Program-made: the position numbers and the translations under genes | Shown here: positions 50,201 to 60,044 of the stretch, piece after piece | How the letters are laid out: each line of letters starts with the position of its first letter | How positions within the stretch are numbered: position 1 is the stretch's first letter | The notes under the pieces: generated by a model | The model's database searches: none | Told to the model about the DNA's origin: nothing | The model's input: the letters and a program-made list of their open reading frames with translations, nothing else | From: Ferruginibacter sp. | GTDB taxonomy: Bacteria; Bacteroidota; Bacteroidia; Chitinophagales; Chitinophagaceae | Assembly (NCBI GenBank): GCA_028288705.1 | Contig: JAQBNH010000007.1 | Coordinates: forward strand, 372,001 to 436,000 | Direction of reading: 5' to 3' | DNA: 64,000 bases

Positions 50201-51788
50201 CTGCTGATGTTTCCGGGTAATCGGGGTTGGAAATAGTTGCCGGGGATGGGCCTGAAACCTGGGTCCACGCGTAGGCTGAGATGTTGCCATCGGGATCTGC
50301 TCCACTACCATCCAGGCTGCTATAATTTGTTGGAAGCGTGATGTTTTTATCCGCGCCAGGATTTGCAGTTGGCGCCTGATTTACCAGCGTTGCCGGATTC
50401 ACTGTCACTTGCATATCGTCATACTTTGAGCCACCTGAGTTATCAACTACGGTTAACCGATAGGTATAGGTTCCTGCAACAAGGCTGCTGACTGAAGTTT
50501 GTGCTATTGCCGGATTTGTAATTACTCCTGCAGCAGGTCCTGAGATTTTTGTCCAGGAATAACTGCTGATCGTACCGTCCGAATCTGTAGCAGATCCATC
50601 GAGGCTTACAATACTTACCGGAAGCGTGATCGTTTTATCCTGGCCGGCATTAACCGTTGGTAAAATATTCACTACCAATGCCGGGTTCACCGTAATCTGC
50701 ATGTCATCCGCTTTCGTTCCGCCGGAATTATCAGTAACGGTTAAACGATAAGTGTACGTGCCGGCAACCAGGTTTGAGACGGCTGTTTGCGCGTATGTTG
50801 AATTAGCAATAAGACCTGTTGAGGGGCCAGACACCTGCGTCCATGCATAACCGGTAACTGTTCCGTCTGAATCTGTACCACTTCCATCAAGTGTTGTGCT
50901 GTTAACAGGCAGTGTAATTGTTTTATCCGGACCGGCATTCGCCGTTGGTAATACGTTTGGAGGAGGAAGTGTTACACCCGACATTGACTGTCGCGCCAGC
51001 CATTGGTAAAGGTTTTGCGATACACCGCCGAGGTTAAATATGCCCGGTTGAGCACCACCACCGCCATAAAATGAACTCCAGCAACAATGCCCACCGCCAC
51101 CAAAATTTGTAAGTACATGGATAGCAGAATTTGGTTTTGCCGCGTTCATCCTGTCTACTACACGCTTTGTATCGCGGCCATCAAGTGCTTGTTCAAAACC
51201 AAGATATTTACCGCCCACTGCGGCATAATTATCGAAAAGATTTGGGTAAGGAGAATTATCATCCGGGATCACACCCTCTACTGTAACAACGGCGGCGATC
51301 TGCGAAGCATACGTGTAAGGGCCACCGTAAGGATCGCCCGTTACAAATGTAGTACCGCACCATCCACCATGAGAAAGACCCGTCAGGTATATCCGGTTTA
51401 GATCTACACGGTAACTGCTTTTGATTGTCTGGAGTCGTTGGTTCATCGCAAATTCACTGGGATAACCAGTTGGAGGCTGCAGACTGATCACGATAAATTC
51501 TACCGTGCTGCCATCAACAACTACATTTCCATTCCAGCCCTGCGCGATGTATGCGCCTGGCCCATTGGAAATAACTCTCGAAGCGGTAGTTCCAATTTCA
51601 CCAATCCCCGGAAAAAAAATAATGGTAGGATAATTGGTAGAAGTACTACTGTAACTGGCAGGAAGATGAACATAAGCGTTCCAGCCATTGATCTGAGTGA
51701 GTGTTTGCTGGGCTTTTGCGAGATTGCCCGCCAATAAGAACATAACAATACATAGGGGAGCCCACAGGCGCCGAAGCGTTTTTTTCAT
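47247..51788 (-). CDS. large T9SS-secreted protein: alpha/beta-hydrolase + 4 PKD-like + parallel beta-helix + 2 PKD-like + C-terminal module + type A sorting domain
   Basis: 1513 aa; signal peptide; GLSHGGWCG; repeats of ANAGxDKTITLP...DGSGTDSDG...SGP...AGTYTYRLTVTDNSG; NNTVRNYG-type beta-helix; ends with VYPNPFVGSFKV...GGTYILQI. Confidence 0.88.
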   Translation of the reverse strand: MKKTLRRLWAPLCIVMFLLAGNLAKAQQTLTQINGWNAYVHLPASYSSTSTNYPTIIFFPGIGEIGTTASRVISNGPGAYIAQGWNGNVVVDGSTVEFIVISLQPPTGYPSEFAMNQRLQTIKSSYRVDLNRIYLTGLSHGGWCGTTFVTGDPYGGPYTYASQIAAVVTVEGVIPDDNSPYPNLFDNYAAVGGKYLGFEQALDGRDTKRVVDRMNAAKPNSAIHVLTNFGGGGHCCWSSFYGGGGAQPGIFNLGGVSQNLYQWLARQSMSGVTLPPPNVLPTANAGPDKTITLPVNSTTLDGSGTDSDGTVTGYAWTQVSGPSTGLIANSTYAQTAVSNLVAGTYTYRLTVTDNSGGTKADDMQITVNPALVVNILPTVNAGQDKTITLPVSIVSLDGSATDSDGTISSYSWTKISGPAAGVITNPAIAQTSVSSLVAGTYTYRLTVVDNSGGSKYDDMQVTVNPATLVNQAPTANPGADKNITLPTNYSSLDGSGADPDGNISAYAWTQVSGPSPATISNPDYPETSAGNLLPGTYVFKLTVTDNAGATGSGNMQIVVNGGAPVNQLPIVSAGPNTSITLPVNSITLNGNASDPDGTIVSYLWAKLLGPAGGTIVNPTAASTSITGLAQGVYKFTLTAKDNSGASSVAQVQITVNAAAQQGGTTTCNTAAPKVYMLTQTGPGEIYRPNGSLWKGGDTIKITGTNYSVIEFYNVGGDACRPLVIMPLTTVSTPVFRIKGKSHHIKIWGGTTQYGLKVVGGPIAITMADHIEINNVEASGGSTGVYCKQDPDYNDPTTWAASGYIMSNMKFTNLWIHDIDGEGMYVGITQPDGVPRTKPNGQDTMIVPIRLDSVEISNCLVERTNWDGIQLSNARAGNKIFNNTVRNYGMINMSSQEAGIILGSNTTGDIYGNTVFKGPGNGIEAFGYGVINVYNNTLDSCGYDGTANGQQTIYASDFLITTDNNPKQTMNVYGNAVNHPKTAGGIFIAGYYFNSFPSSVYNNTFCIPGATSNWLNTYLKSYVAGSTSSNNILSCGGATTIAPIANAGAAQSITLPVSAVTLSGSGTDADGTVVSYQWVKASGPAGGAIANAATASTQVSGLQQGVYVFELTVTDNTGLTGKATVQITVNGASNSIPTANAGSAQTITLPTSAVSLTGTGTDTDGTITAYLWTKISGPSAGTITTATAAGTTVTGLVAGVYNFQLQVTDNAGATATATTQVTVNAATVTTTGKAIRVNIYGGSNGYSDVKWNNWNVAANVTSATFLYEDRTPSTVKALLSGDNRIVDNGSNYASSATVQPGNVLRYNSANTSMRTVTLTGLTPGKVYNLEFYASRASTGNKTEYAIGNLKDTISTDNNINDYANFKGISPDASGKIEVVMNRIGVWNYIAGFSIIEQPATAGRSMTTETTPEIVAQPQVYKGETIFESGTNSVSVYPNPFVGSFKVQVNNKLSGEYALIISNTAGQRVFYKRVVKPEGSIVEDINVSSLPGGTYILQIVHVATGTKTIHKLIKN

Positions 51789-52311
51789 TTACGGTGTTTT
51801 TCTTAAGTATTAGACTTACATTTTAAAATTGCACAAATGATCAGATCTTAGGGAGACGGAGGCTTATAGTTCTCATATAGCAATAGTAGCAGGTTGGCCT
51901 TTCTTTTAAATTTAAGGCCGAAAAATTATTCAATCAAAGTGCTTGGTAAAATGAAACACGGGAAGATTGCTCTTCACAGGATCTCTGGATTTTTTCCACC
52001 GCACATTAACAATAACCGGTCCACGAACGAAATTTTTTCCTGTTGGGTAGTTAATAATATCCTAAACCAACACATGGCAACCCATCATCATAAAATGTTT
52101 CTGGTGCGTCTTTGAACACTCTCTGCTTGTAAAACTCATCTATTCCGATATGATCAAATGTAGCTGTTGATACTATTCATTTGTAGTACAATCAACGGCA
52201 TACATACTTAAAACTTAACTTATTCAAATTAATGCTATTAAGTTCGGCAGCTTCAATTAAACGGCAAATTTTTAGAACTCCATTAACAAAACGTTTAAAA
52301 AAATTTAGCAG

Positions 52312-55300
52312 TTATTGGCGGATAATTTTCCTCACTATTGCCGAGCGGCTCGTCTTAACCGTTAGAATATACATTCCTCTTTTAAGTTTCGACGTATTCG
52401 CTGTCACTGAAAACCGGCCGGCTTGCTTCTGTCCCGAATTTTTCCAAAGCACATTTCCTGAGACATCTTTTAATTCGACGAAGTATTGCCCGATCGCCAG
52501 CGGATCGATTTGAATACTGATACTGCTATTGAATGGATTCGGATAAACCTCTACGGCAGACACTGGTTCCGGCAATGCTGTGGCCAGGTTTTGCGGTGGT
52601 TCCATACTGGCAGATCTGCCTGCAAATGCAATGGGAGCAACAGTTTGCGGCTCAGAGATCAGGAAACCGGAGAGATAATTCCACGTTCCAATCCTCGAAA
52701 TAACTACGGCGATCTTACCGGTATTATCCGGCGTGATGCTGGAAAAAAGGGCAAAGTCGTTAATGTTGCTGTCCGTTTCAATCGTATCGGTCAGGACACC
52801 TGCCTGGTAAACTGTTTTGTTACCTGTATTCGACCTGCTTCCGTAAAATTCCAGGCGATATTGTTTTGCCGGGTTTAATCCACGCAATGTCAGCGTACGG
52901 AAACTTGTAGCGGCGGAAGTGTATCTCAGGACAGCAGGCGGACAGGAAACTGCGGCGGCAGCATAACTGGCACCGTTATCCGCTATCAGTCCGTAGTCTG
53001 TGATTGTTGCACTTACACCACTGGACGTCGCATCTTCATATAAGAAATTAGCGCTGGTTAAACTTCCGGCCACGTTCCAGTTATTCCATTGGGTATTTGT
53101 ATAGGGATTTGTTCCGCCATAAACATTTACTTTTATCGCTTTGCTCGTCACCGGAGATGCAGTAACAGTTACTAAAACATCGTCTGTTGCAGAAAGTCCA
53201 CCGTTGTCGGTAACTGTTAACCGGAAAGTATATACGCCGGAATTTGTAAAGCTGATACTGGTGGTATCTTTTGTTGCAGTATTGATTACAGCACCTGTTG
53301 GCCCATTTATGTATGACCAATTGTATCCCGTGATCGTGCCGCCGGGATCATTGGAAGCACGGCCATCAACAAACACTTTATTCACCGGCAACTGGATAGC
53401 TTTGTCGGCACCCGCATTGGAAACCGGTGGAGTATTGGGATCAGGATTAACCAAAATGATGATTGAATCCAGCCCGGCTGCGCCCCTGTTGTCCGTCACT
53501 TTCAATTCAAAAACATAACTACCGGTATAGGTGAAGCCTATGGCAGTTTGCATTGAAGTTGCTGCAGCAATCGTTCCTCCGGTGGGGCCGGAAACTTTTC
53601 GCCATGCATACGAAACAATTGATCCATCTGAATCGTTCGAGCTACTTCCGCTAACTGTTACATTATTGGCAGGCAGCGTTATAGCCTGATCTGTCCCTGC
53701 ATTCGATACCGGCGGTTGATTTACCAGCATTTGTACGAGGTCTGTATGGGTCGCTGATGAATCATCTGTGACCGTTAATTTAAAAGTATAAGCACCCGCT
53801 GAAAGATTGCTCACGGTTGTTTGTGCCAGGCCTGCATTGCTGATCGTTGCAGCATTTCCGGAAACCTGTTCCCACAAGAACTGCAGGTTGCTGCCATCGG
53901 GGTCGTACGAAGCGCTACCATTCAAAGAAGCTGCGCTTGCCGGCGCGTTAATGAATATGTCTGCTCCGGCATTGGCAACCGGAGGTACATTGGGCGTCGT
54001 CACCCTGATTGTCACCGTATCTTTTCCTTGTTTGTTCAGATTATCACTTACCGTTAATTCAATCGTATAAATTCCGGAAACGTTCGTACTAAAACCTGGC
54101 TGAGCAGTAGTTGCATTGCTTAAAATAGCCGTGTTGCTATTGATAATCCGCCAGTTAAAGGTTAACGCACTTCCTTCGGGATCATACGACGTGCTCCCAT
54201 TCAACAGCACATTCACCGAAGTTCCCGAAACGGATACATCGTTGCCGGCAATGGCCACCGGCGAAAGATTGCGCCTGTTACAGATCGAATCCCAGATTTT
54301 TTCTTCTACAATTCGCGTAAATAGTACGTGGTGCCCGTAGTTATTTAGATGTACGCTATCGTTTGCACTATAAAATTCGTTAATTCGGCCGTCTGCCAGG
54401 GAAACTGTTGAAAAGAAATCCACGGCTTTATTCCCATAACGCTGCAGGATCCAGTCACGTAACAGCATCTGGCTGTTTCTTTCCGATGAGCTCAGGCCAT
54501 TTCGTGGCTGCGTTGTCGTTACCCAAACTGGAATCTGGTTTGCATCTGCTGCCGCAACGATCCTGTCTAGATTAGTTTCCGCTTCTGAAACCGGAATGCC
54601 CATCGCGATATCATTGGAAGGCAGGCTCAAAATTATCGCGTCCGGATGGAGGCTGATAGCCCTGGTAATATTCCGCTCTTCATCAACCGGGAAAGGGCGA
54701 TTCGCAGGGATAACAGTTCCTGTTGGCGAAACATGATAAGAATTCAATCCAAGCGTTGCGAGGTTCACGATCGTGGCTTGCGCATGTTGATTCTGTATGT
54801 ATAACTTGAATTTATTGACCCATGAACTGTCGATCGGGTTCGCGCCCGTACCATAAGCGGTGGACGAACCTACCACCACAATCTTGTATGGCGCAGTACA
54901 TGAGGCCAGGTATGCAGGCGGCCATGGTGTGGGAGTAAGATTATTCACGAGAACCGCAACCGTGTCTTTATTTGCTAAAAAGCCCGTATCGGTTACTAAT
55001 AATTCGAACGTATAATTTCCTGCTGAGAGATTTTTGATCTTAGGTGCGCAAGCTGTGTCTGCAAGGATTGTTGCAGCAGCAGGCCCGGTTAACTGGCGCC
55101 ATTTAAATTTTAATACGGCTCCTTCGGGATCAGTAGAACTGCAACCATTGAGGCTTACAGAGTCAACAGGTAAACTGATGCTGAGATCAGTTCCTGCCCG
55201 GGCAACCGGTGGTTGGTTCACAGGCGGTTGAGCGGTTCCGGCATCAAACGTAATGTCGATTACATTGATACAGGAGAAATCGCTGCCGGCTTTTACGCGG

Positions 55301-56931
55301 ATATCAAAATCCATCTCTGTTTTGCCGGTAACATTAAACACTGCTGCATTATTGTAATTGGTATTACCTGTGGCATTGTAAGTCTTCCAAACGTTGTCAT
55401 CGATTCTTTTTATTTCTATACTTCTTGCAGCTGTGGTATTGGTCCGCGCGCCCCAAAACTTGATTACATATACTCTTGCGGGATCCATGCCTTTGATACG
55501 CCACCTGCCGTTTACTGCGCTCGTATGTGCCAATGCATGATCCGTAGTGGCACTGCCTGGATAATCACCCACTGTAACAGAATTGTTCCCATTGCCCATG
55601 CCCGTTGAGGAAGTGCTGTAGGTTCCATCAATCCGGTTAATCACCTCAAGCCCAATCGTTGAAATTAAATTTGAGATGGTCATGGCATTCGTGATCCGTA
55701 CGCCCGGCCTGGCATCCGTCATATTGTTCCAGACATTTCCATTGAGGTTTGGCGAATTGGTGATCACGCCGCCATTTGCTGCCGATGATCCAACGTCGAT
55801 CAATATTCTTTGTGCCGCACCAGGAGGAAGATTGGCATACACATTCACCGTTACCTGGTCTTTACTGGTGGCTCCCAGGTTATCGGTTACCGTTAGCTCA
55901 AAAACATACACACCAGCTGCGAGGTTTTGAACCGTAGCATTTGCAACCGTGGAGTCCACAAAGTTGTATGGAGCAGGGCCACTCAGTTTCTTCCAGCTGT
56001 AAGAAACCAGCACACCATCCGGGTCGTTGGAGGCGGATCCATCCAGTAAAAGATTATTTGGTATCACCAGACCCTGATCCGGGCCGGCACTGGATTGTGG
56101 AATCGCGTTTGCCACAACAACTCTTCTTTTATATTGCAACAACCATTCGTATATGTTGATACCATCAGGTTTGTAAGTTGGCAACGTAGCCAGGCTCCAG
56201 GATTCGTGTGCGATCACCGGATCGTTACTTCGGGTAGGGAATTCCGTTAGACGTGCTCTTGGATTATTAGCCGGAACGTAAGCATTGATATAATTCACCC
56301 AATCCCGTGATTTTTGCACAGGTACTGTTCCATCGTAAGTGTTATGAAAAGCCCAAACCGGCAAATTGCTGGAAGCGAGGATATTTGCTCTTGCAACCGT
56401 TGGATCAAATGTTCCGCAGAACGGAATCAACGCCGCAATTTTAGCGCTATTGGCTGAACTGTTACTGGCATATTCCCAGGCAGCACCACCGCCTGCACTA
56501 ATCCCGATCACATAGATCCTATCCGGGTCTACCCGGTAATTCGCCATCGCATACGTTACCATCGCTGCTACATTTGTTCCACTTGGCCAGCCGGTGAATT
56601 GCGGTGACAAAACAATAAAAGAGAAATCAGTGGTATTCACTCGAAAGCTTGGAGGAAAAGTTCCTTCGCTGATGATCTTTGGTAAACCATATTCAAGCAC
56701 TTTTGGCAAGTCCGCCGCATTGCCATTTCCAACCTGGCCGGCGCCATGCAACCATATAATTAACGGATAGTTTTTTACCGTACTGCTGTAATCACCCGGC
56801 AGGTATTGATAAAAGCCCCTGACGCTTGCACCGGAGATCGCCGAATTCAGGTATACAGGAGTTTGTGTTTGGGCATTAGCCGTGTTGATACAGAGTAATA
56901 CCAGTATCGTGCTGAGTAGATTCTTGAACAT
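52312..56931 (-). CDS. large T9SS-secreted protein: alpha/beta-hydrolase + PKD-like repeats + malectin-like + SGNH hydrolase + C-terminal module + type A sorting domain
   Basis: 1539 aa; GISAGGGAAWEY; six PKD-like repeats; SGNH blocks IVVVGSSTAYGTG and DSVHLNNYGH; VYPNPFNSSISIQ C-terminus. Confidence 0.88.
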   Translation of the reverse strand: MFKNLLSTILVLLCINTANAQTQTPVYLNSAISGASVRGFYQYLPGDYSSTVKNYPLIIWLHGAGQVGNGNAADLPKVLEYGLPKIISEGTFPPSFRVNTTDFSFIVLSPQFTGWPSGTNVAAMVTYAMANYRVDPDRIYVIGISAGGGAAWEYASNSSANSAKIAALIPFCGTFDPTVARANILASSNLPVWAFHNTYDGTVPVQKSRDWVNYINAYVPANNPRARLTEFPTRSNDPVIAHESWSLATLPTYKPDGINIYEWLLQYKRRVVVANAIPQSSAGPDQGLVIPNNLLLDGSASNDPDGVLVSYSWKKLSGPAPYNFVDSTVANATVQNLAAGVYVFELTVTDNLGATSKDQVTVNVYANLPPGAAQRILIDVGSSAANGGVITNSPNLNGNVWNNMTDARPGVRITNAMTISNLISTIGLEVINRIDGTYSTSSTGMGNGNNSVTVGDYPGSATTDHALAHTSAVNGRWRIKGMDPARVYVIKFWGARTNTTAARSIEIKRIDDNVWKTYNATGNTNYNNAAVFNVTGKTEMDFDIRVKAGSDFSCINVIDITFDAGTAQPPVNQPPVARAGTDLSISLPVDSVSLNGCSSTDPEGAVLKFKWRQLTGPAAATILADTACAPKIKNLSAGNYTFELLVTDTGFLANKDTVAVLVNNLTPTPWPPAYLASCTAPYKIVVVGSSTAYGTGANPIDSSWVNKFKLYIQNQHAQATIVNLATLGLNSYHVSPTGTVIPANRPFPVDEERNITRAISLHPDAIILSLPSNDIAMGIPVSEAETNLDRIVAAADANQIPVWVTTTQPRNGLSSSERNSQMLLRDWILQRYGNKAVDFFSTVSLADGRINEFYSANDSVHLNNYGHHVLFTRIVEEKIWDSICNRRNLSPVAIAGNDVSVSGTSVNVLLNGSTSYDPEGSALTFNWRIINSNTAILSNATTAQPGFSTNVSGIYTIELTVSDNLNKQGKDTVTIRVTTPNVPPVANAGADIFINAPASAASLNGSASYDPDGSNLQFLWEQVSGNAATISNAGLAQTTVSNLSAGAYTFKLTVTDDSSATHTDLVQMLVNQPPVSNAGTDQAITLPANNVTVSGSSSNDSDGSIVSYAWRKVSGPTGGTIAAATSMQTAIGFTYTGSYVFELKVTDNRGAAGLDSIIILVNPDPNTPPVSNAGADKAIQLPVNKVFVDGRASNDPGGTITGYNWSYINGPTGAVINTATKDTTSISFTNSGVYTFRLTVTDNGGLSATDDVLVTVTASPVTSKAIKVNVYGGTNPYTNTQWNNWNVAGSLTSANFLYEDATSSGVSATITDYGLIADNGASYAAAAVSCPPAVLRYTSAATSFRTLTLRGLNPAKQYRLEFYGSRSNTGNKTVYQAGVLTDTIETDSNINDFALFSSITPDNTGKIAVVISRIGTWNYLSGFLISEPQTVAPIAFAGRSASMEPPQNLATALPEPVSAVEVYPNPFNSSISIQIDPLAIGQYFVELKDVSGNVLWKNSGQKQAGRFSVTANTSKLKRGMYILTVKTSRSAIVRKIIRQ

Positions 56932-57158
56932 TCGCTTCGTATTAAAAGTCAGATTAACGTATTGGGTACGTCAGATAATGGATGAAGCTTTAATCAGGAG
57001 GTATGGATCGGGTATAGGCTGGCTAAGATAGTGTAAATGCGTTACTGTATATAGATTTTAGTCGATAATAACCATATATTAAAATCGGGAAAAACCACAA
57101 TTTTTACGCCAACAGTTACAAAGTTGATTCACAAAACAGATTGCTTTACTTTTACGGC

Positions 57159-59981
57159 ATGCAAAAAAAATTGTTCCTGCTCGATGCCATGGCCCTTGTT
57201 TTTCGTGCTTATTACGCCCTGGTGCGCAGCCCGCGGATAACCAGCAAAGGCCGCAATACCAATGCTCAATTCGGTTTTACCAATACGCTGATCGAACTCA
57301 TCAATAACCAAAAGCCAACACATATGGCGGTATGCTTCGATACACATGCCCCTACGGAACGTCATACGGATTTTGCTGATTACAAAGCGAACCGCCAGGA
57401 AGCCCCGGAAGATATTTTATCCGCCATCCCCGATATCAAAAAGATCATTGAAGGATTCAATATTCCCGTGATCGAACTGGATGGTTACGAAGCCGATGAT
57501 ATCATCGGTGCGCTGGCAAAAAAAGCAGAGAAAGAAGGCTACGAAGTTTTTATGGTAACGCCTGACAAGGATTACGGCCAGCTGGTTTCTCCCAACATCA
57601 AAATTTATAAGCCGGGATACCAGGGCGGAAGGGTCGAGATCATGGGCCCCGAGGAAGTCTGTGCCAAATGGGATATCGCTGAAGTTAGCCAGGTAATTGA
57701 TATCCTCGGGTTAATGGGTGATGCCGTGGACAACATCCCGGGTATAGCAGGTGTAGGAGAAAAAACGGCCGCCAAATTATTAAAGGAATATCATAGCCTG
57801 GAAAATATCCTGGCTAATGCAGATAACATTAAAGGTGCGCTCGGCGAAAAAGTGCGCAACGGAAAAGAGTTGGCCGTGATCAGCAAAAAACTTGCAACGA
57901 TTATTTTAGATGTGCCCGTAGAATTTCATGAAGAAAATTTCTGCCTGAAAAGCTGGGACCGCGAATCGCTGAAAGAAATCTTCGCGCAACTCGAATTCAA
58001 ATCAATGGGTCAACGCATTCTCGGTGAAGAAATCAAAAACAGTGAAGGCGAAACAACTGCGCTCTCCGGCGGACAAATGGATCTTTTTGGAAACGCAACT
58101 GCTACACTTCCCGCCGGACCTGCTTTTCCTGCAGATGAAGAAGCAAACGTGGCTGTCGTGGATAAACATATCAATAACACGCCGCACGATTATCAACTGG
58201 TAGCTACAAAAGAAGAAATGACAGCACTGGTGGAAAAACTCAGGCACGAACTCGAGATCAGTTTCGATACGGAAACAACCAATATTGATGCAAACCTGGC
58301 TGAACTGGTCGGACTAAGCTTTTCGATCAATCCCGGTGAAGGATACTATGTTCCCTGCCCGGCAAACCGCGATCTAACCCTCGAAATACTTGAAATATTC
58401 AACCCATTATTTGATGATGGCAACAAAACCTGGATAGGCCAAAACCTGAAATACGATATGCTCGTGTTGAAATGGTATGACACCGAGCTAAAAGGAAATA
58501 TTTTTGATACGATGCTGGCGCATTATGTGATCGAACCTGATGGTAAGCGAAGCATGGACCTGCTGAGCGCGAAATATTTGGGTTACGAACCGATCCATAT
58601 TGAAGAACTCATCGGCAAGAAAGGCAAGAGCCAGGGAAATATGCGCGATGTGGACATCGAAAAGGCAAAAGAATATGCCGTTGAAGATGCCGATATAACA
58701 TTGCAGCTACGAAATATGTTCCTCCCGCAACTTTCGGCAAACGATGTAGAAAAGGTGTTTACAGAAGTAGAAAATCCATTGGTAAAAGTGCTGACCGCGA
58801 TGGAGTTTGAAGGCATCCGCGTGGATACTGATTTTTTAAACGCTTATTCCAAAGAACTGGAAACTGATGCGAAGATTGCCGAAGAATTGGTGTACGAACA
58901 GGCAGGCGTGCGGTTCAACCTGGCATCACCGAAACAATTGGGCGAAGTGTTGTTCGATAAACTGCAACTGGATCCAAAAGCAAAAAAGACCAAGACCGGT
59001 CAATATGCTACTGGTGAAGATGTACTCACTAAACTGGCAGTTCAGCATAAAATATGTGATGATATTCTTGCCTTCCGGGAACTCACCAAATTAAAATCAA
59101 CCTACGTAGACGCGCTGCCGCAGTTGATCAATCCCAAGACCGGGCGTGTGCATACCAGTTACGCGCAGGCTGTGGCTGTAACAGGAAGATTAAGCAGTAA
59201 CAACCCGAACCTTCAAAATATACCGATCCGTACAGAAAAAGGAAGAGAGATCCGCAAAGCATTTATTCCGCGGGATGAAAATCATGTACTGGTTTCTGCC
59301 GATTATTCTCAAATCGAATTAAGGATTGTCGCAGCCATCAGTGCGGATGAAAATATGTGCGCGGCATTTAAGACAGGAAAAGACATTCATACAGCTACTG
59401 CCGCAAAAGTATTCAATGTGGAGGAAACTGCTGTTACAAAAGAAATGCGTTACAAAGCCAAAAGTGTAAACTTCGGCATCATCTACGGGCAGGGCGCTTT
59501 CGGACTGGCAGAAAATCTCGGTATACCAAGGGCTGAGGCAAAAGAAATCATTGATAACTATAAAAAGCAGTTCCCCAATATCCAGAAGTACATGGATGAC
59601 ACGATCAATTTCTGCAAAGAAAATGGCTATGTACAAACGTTGATGGGCCGTAAGCGCTGGCTGAAAGACATCAACAGCGCCAACTTTACTGTTCGTGGAT
59701 TTGCAGAAAGAAATGCTATTAATTCTCCGATACAGGGAACAGCTGCAGATATGATCAAACTGGCGATGATAAAAATCGACGCGCAGTTAAAAGCAGGTGG
59801 TTTTAAAAGCAAAATGTTATTGCAGGTACATGATGAATTGGTGTTTGATGTATTAAAAGAGGAACTCGACGCCATCCAGCCTGTGATTATTAATGCGATG
59901 AAAGAGGCGTTGCTGTTGCCCAATGATGTTCCGGCCGATGCTGAGATCGGCTTTGGCGACAATTGGTTGCAGGCACATTAA
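57159..59981 (+). CDS. polA: DNA polymerase I (5' nuclease, 3'-5' exonuclease, polymerase)
   Basis: MQKKLFLLDAMALVFRAYYALVRSP; ISFDTETT exo motif; VSADYSQIELRI; LQVHDELVFDV. Confidence 0.97.
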   Translation: MQKKLFLLDAMALVFRAYYALVRSPRITSKGRNTNAQFGFTNTLIELINNQKPTHMAVCFDTHAPTERHTDFADYKANRQEAPEDILSAIPDIKKIIEGFNIPVIELDGYEADDIIGALAKKAEKEGYEVFMVTPDKDYGQLVSPNIKIYKPGYQGGRVEIMGPEEVCAKWDIAEVSQVIDILGLMGDAVDNIPGIAGVGEKTAAKLLKEYHSLENILANADNIKGALGEKVRNGKELAVISKKLATIILDVPVEFHEENFCLKSWDRESLKEIFAQLEFKSMGQRILGEEIKNSEGETTALSGGQMDLFGNATATLPAGPAFPADEEANVAVVDKHINNTPHDYQLVATKEEMTALVEKLRHELEISFDTETTNIDANLAELVGLSFSINPGEGYYVPCPANRDLTLEILEIFNPLFDDGNKTWIGQNLKYDMLVLKWYDTELKGNIFDTMLAHYVIEPDGKRSMDLLSAKYLGYEPIHIEELIGKKGKSQGNMRDVDIEKAKEYAVEDADITLQLRNMFLPQLSANDVEKVFTEVENPLVKVLTAMEFEGIRVDTDFLNAYSKELETDAKIAEELVYEQAGVRFNLASPKQLGEVLFDKLQLDPKAKKTKTGQYATGEDVLTKLAVQHKICDDILAFRELTKLKSTYVDALPQLINPKTGRVHTSYAQAVAVTGRLSSNNPNLQNIPIRTEKGREIRKAFIPRDENHVLVSADYSQIELRIVAAISADENMCAAFKTGKDIHTATAAKVFNVEETAVTKEMRYKAKSVNFGIIYGQGAFGLAENLGIPRAEAKEIIDNYKKQFPNIQKYMDDTINFCKENGYVQTLMGRKRWLKDINSANFTVRGFAERNAINSPIQGTAADMIKLAMIKIDAQLKAGGFKSKMLLQVHDELVFDVLKEELDAIQPVIINAMKEALLLPNDVPADAEIGFGDNWLQAH

Positions 59982-60044
59982 TCGGCTAGTATTTTCTTGC
60001 ATTTTCACAGGAGAATATATATTTTGTTTTTAAAAAAATTGCAT

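Noticed and set aside
47620-51000. Spaced DNA repeats resembling a repeat array
   Set aside because: These are ~280-nt degenerate coding repeats (PKD domains), not CRISPR repeats or spacers.
51894-52115. 73-aa plus-strand ORF in the 523-nt gap between the two giant genes
   Set aside because: AT-rich intergenic sequence, no signal, domain or promoter; could be a decayed gene but unsupported.
53141-53518. Plus-strand ORFs antisense to the giant PKD genes (also 53807-54070, 49533-49907, 48855-49181)
   Set aside because: Low-complexity antisense reading of repetitive PKD codons; no start context or domain.
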